From assembly GCA_902774145.1 (NCBI GenBank), contig CACYHC010000010.1, positions 1-64,000 of the forward strand: 64,000 nucleotides of DNA, written 5' to 3'. The notes beneath the pieces are model-generated. The model was not told the origin of the DNA, searched no databases, and saw only the letters and a list, made by a program, of their open reading frames with translations. The position numbers were made by a program, and so were the translations under genes. Positions 63,736 through 64,000 of the stretch are shown here, in pieces (the stretch's first letter is position 1; the number at the start of each line of letters is the position of its first letter). This DNA comes from an uncultured Bacteroidia bacterium. GTDB taxonomy: Bacteria; Bacteroidota; Bacteroidia; Bacteroidales; UBA932.

Positions 63736-64000
63736 CTAATATCTTTTCACAAAAAGAATCGGAGACATCAGCACGTACATAATGGCAGGCAGAGGATCCT
63801 TAATACTCCATACCGCACTGACCTTATGTCGGCAATAAGACCGCATAGCCTGTCCCAACTTAAGTTGCCCCCGCACTACACCCTTATTTATCACAGCGAT
63901 GTCCGTTAACCTCTCCACCCAGGCGCACTTTACCTCCTTGCCCTTTCTCTCTGACAAGTCTTTTTGGTTCAGGTAATCCATCCAATCGCCGATAAACGAA
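63736..64000 (-). CDS. C-terminal part of an unrecognised capsule-locus protein (cut by window end)
   Basis: An open frame enters from beyond the window (SFIGDWMDYLNQKDL at the edge) and stops at 63736. The visible 87 residues are basic with a hydrophobic patch near the end (LPAIMYVLMSPILFVKRY). A glycosyltransferase C-terminus is plausible given the locus, but I see no diagnostic motif. Confidence 0.5.
   Translation of the reverse strand, partial: SFIGDWMDYLNQKDLSERKGKEVKCAWVERLTDIAVINKGVVRGQLKLGQAMRSYCRHKVSAVWSIKDPLPAIMYVLMSPILFVKRY

Overview
The window looks like a chromosomal segment of a GC-rich Bacteroidales (Bacteroidota) bacterium of gut or rumen type. The evidence is a SusC/SusD outer-membrane pair with a pectin-type gene set, Bacteroidota-style promoter boxes (TAnnTTTG) in many intergenic gaps, Bacteroidota-type lipoprotein signals, and the gene order of the division/cell-wall (dcw) cluster. 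The genus cannot be fixed from the sequence alone.

Layout. (1) 101-9530, minus strand: recR, then a chain rpsA - rnz - GH73 glucosaminidase - mltG - rel - uvrB in which almost every junction is a 4-bp ATGA overlap. (2) 9616-14478, plus strand: corA-like transporter, class II fructose-bisphosphate aldolase, M48 lipoprotein protease, glycerol-1-phosphate dehydrogenase and a HAD phosphatase; mntP follows convergently. (3) 15133-32710, plus strand: four MraZ boxes, then one unbroken operon mraZ-rsmH-ftsL-ftsI-murE-mraY-murD-ftsW-murG-murC-ftsQ-ftsA-ftsZ-gltX-rpiB-truB. (4) 32725-35858: an accessory patch with a decayed KilA-N gene and a Dcu-type dicarboxylate transporter bracketed by inverted copies of a mosaic intergenic repeat. 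(5) 35859-45847: pectin-type polysaccharide utilisation locus (SusC, SusD, DUF5123-like surface lipoprotein on the minus strand; divergent GH28 polygalacturonase). (6) 45834-51833: housekeeping genes (ApbE, reverse rubrerythrin, DJ-1 protein, mannose-6-phosphate isomerase, LolC/E-like permease, rbfA, tyrS, tRNA-Ser). (7) 51867-64000, minus strand: a capsule/O-antigen locus running off the window, with Wza (apparently broken), Wzc, genes for a diacetamido-uronic acid and for a 3-acetamido-3,6-dideoxyhexose, an O-acyltransferase and a DUF354 protein. Base composition falls clearly to AT-rich at its upstream end (about 60.26 kb onward).

Working together: region 3 makes lipid II and the divisome; region 1 combines wall hydrolysis (GH73, MltG) with translation, RNA processing and stringent response; region 5 binds, imports and cuts pectic glycans; region 7 builds a strain-specific surface polysaccharide. 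The most notable observations are the mosaic repeat bracketing the dcu gene, the TAnnTTTG-like boxes lying exactly 5 nt before several start codons (predicting leaderless mRNAs), tyrS starting 1 nt after a tRNA-Ser, a Rel protein with a degenerate hydrolase site, a broken wza next to a wzc encoding a (Tyr-Gly)13 tail, and the four-box MraZ operator.
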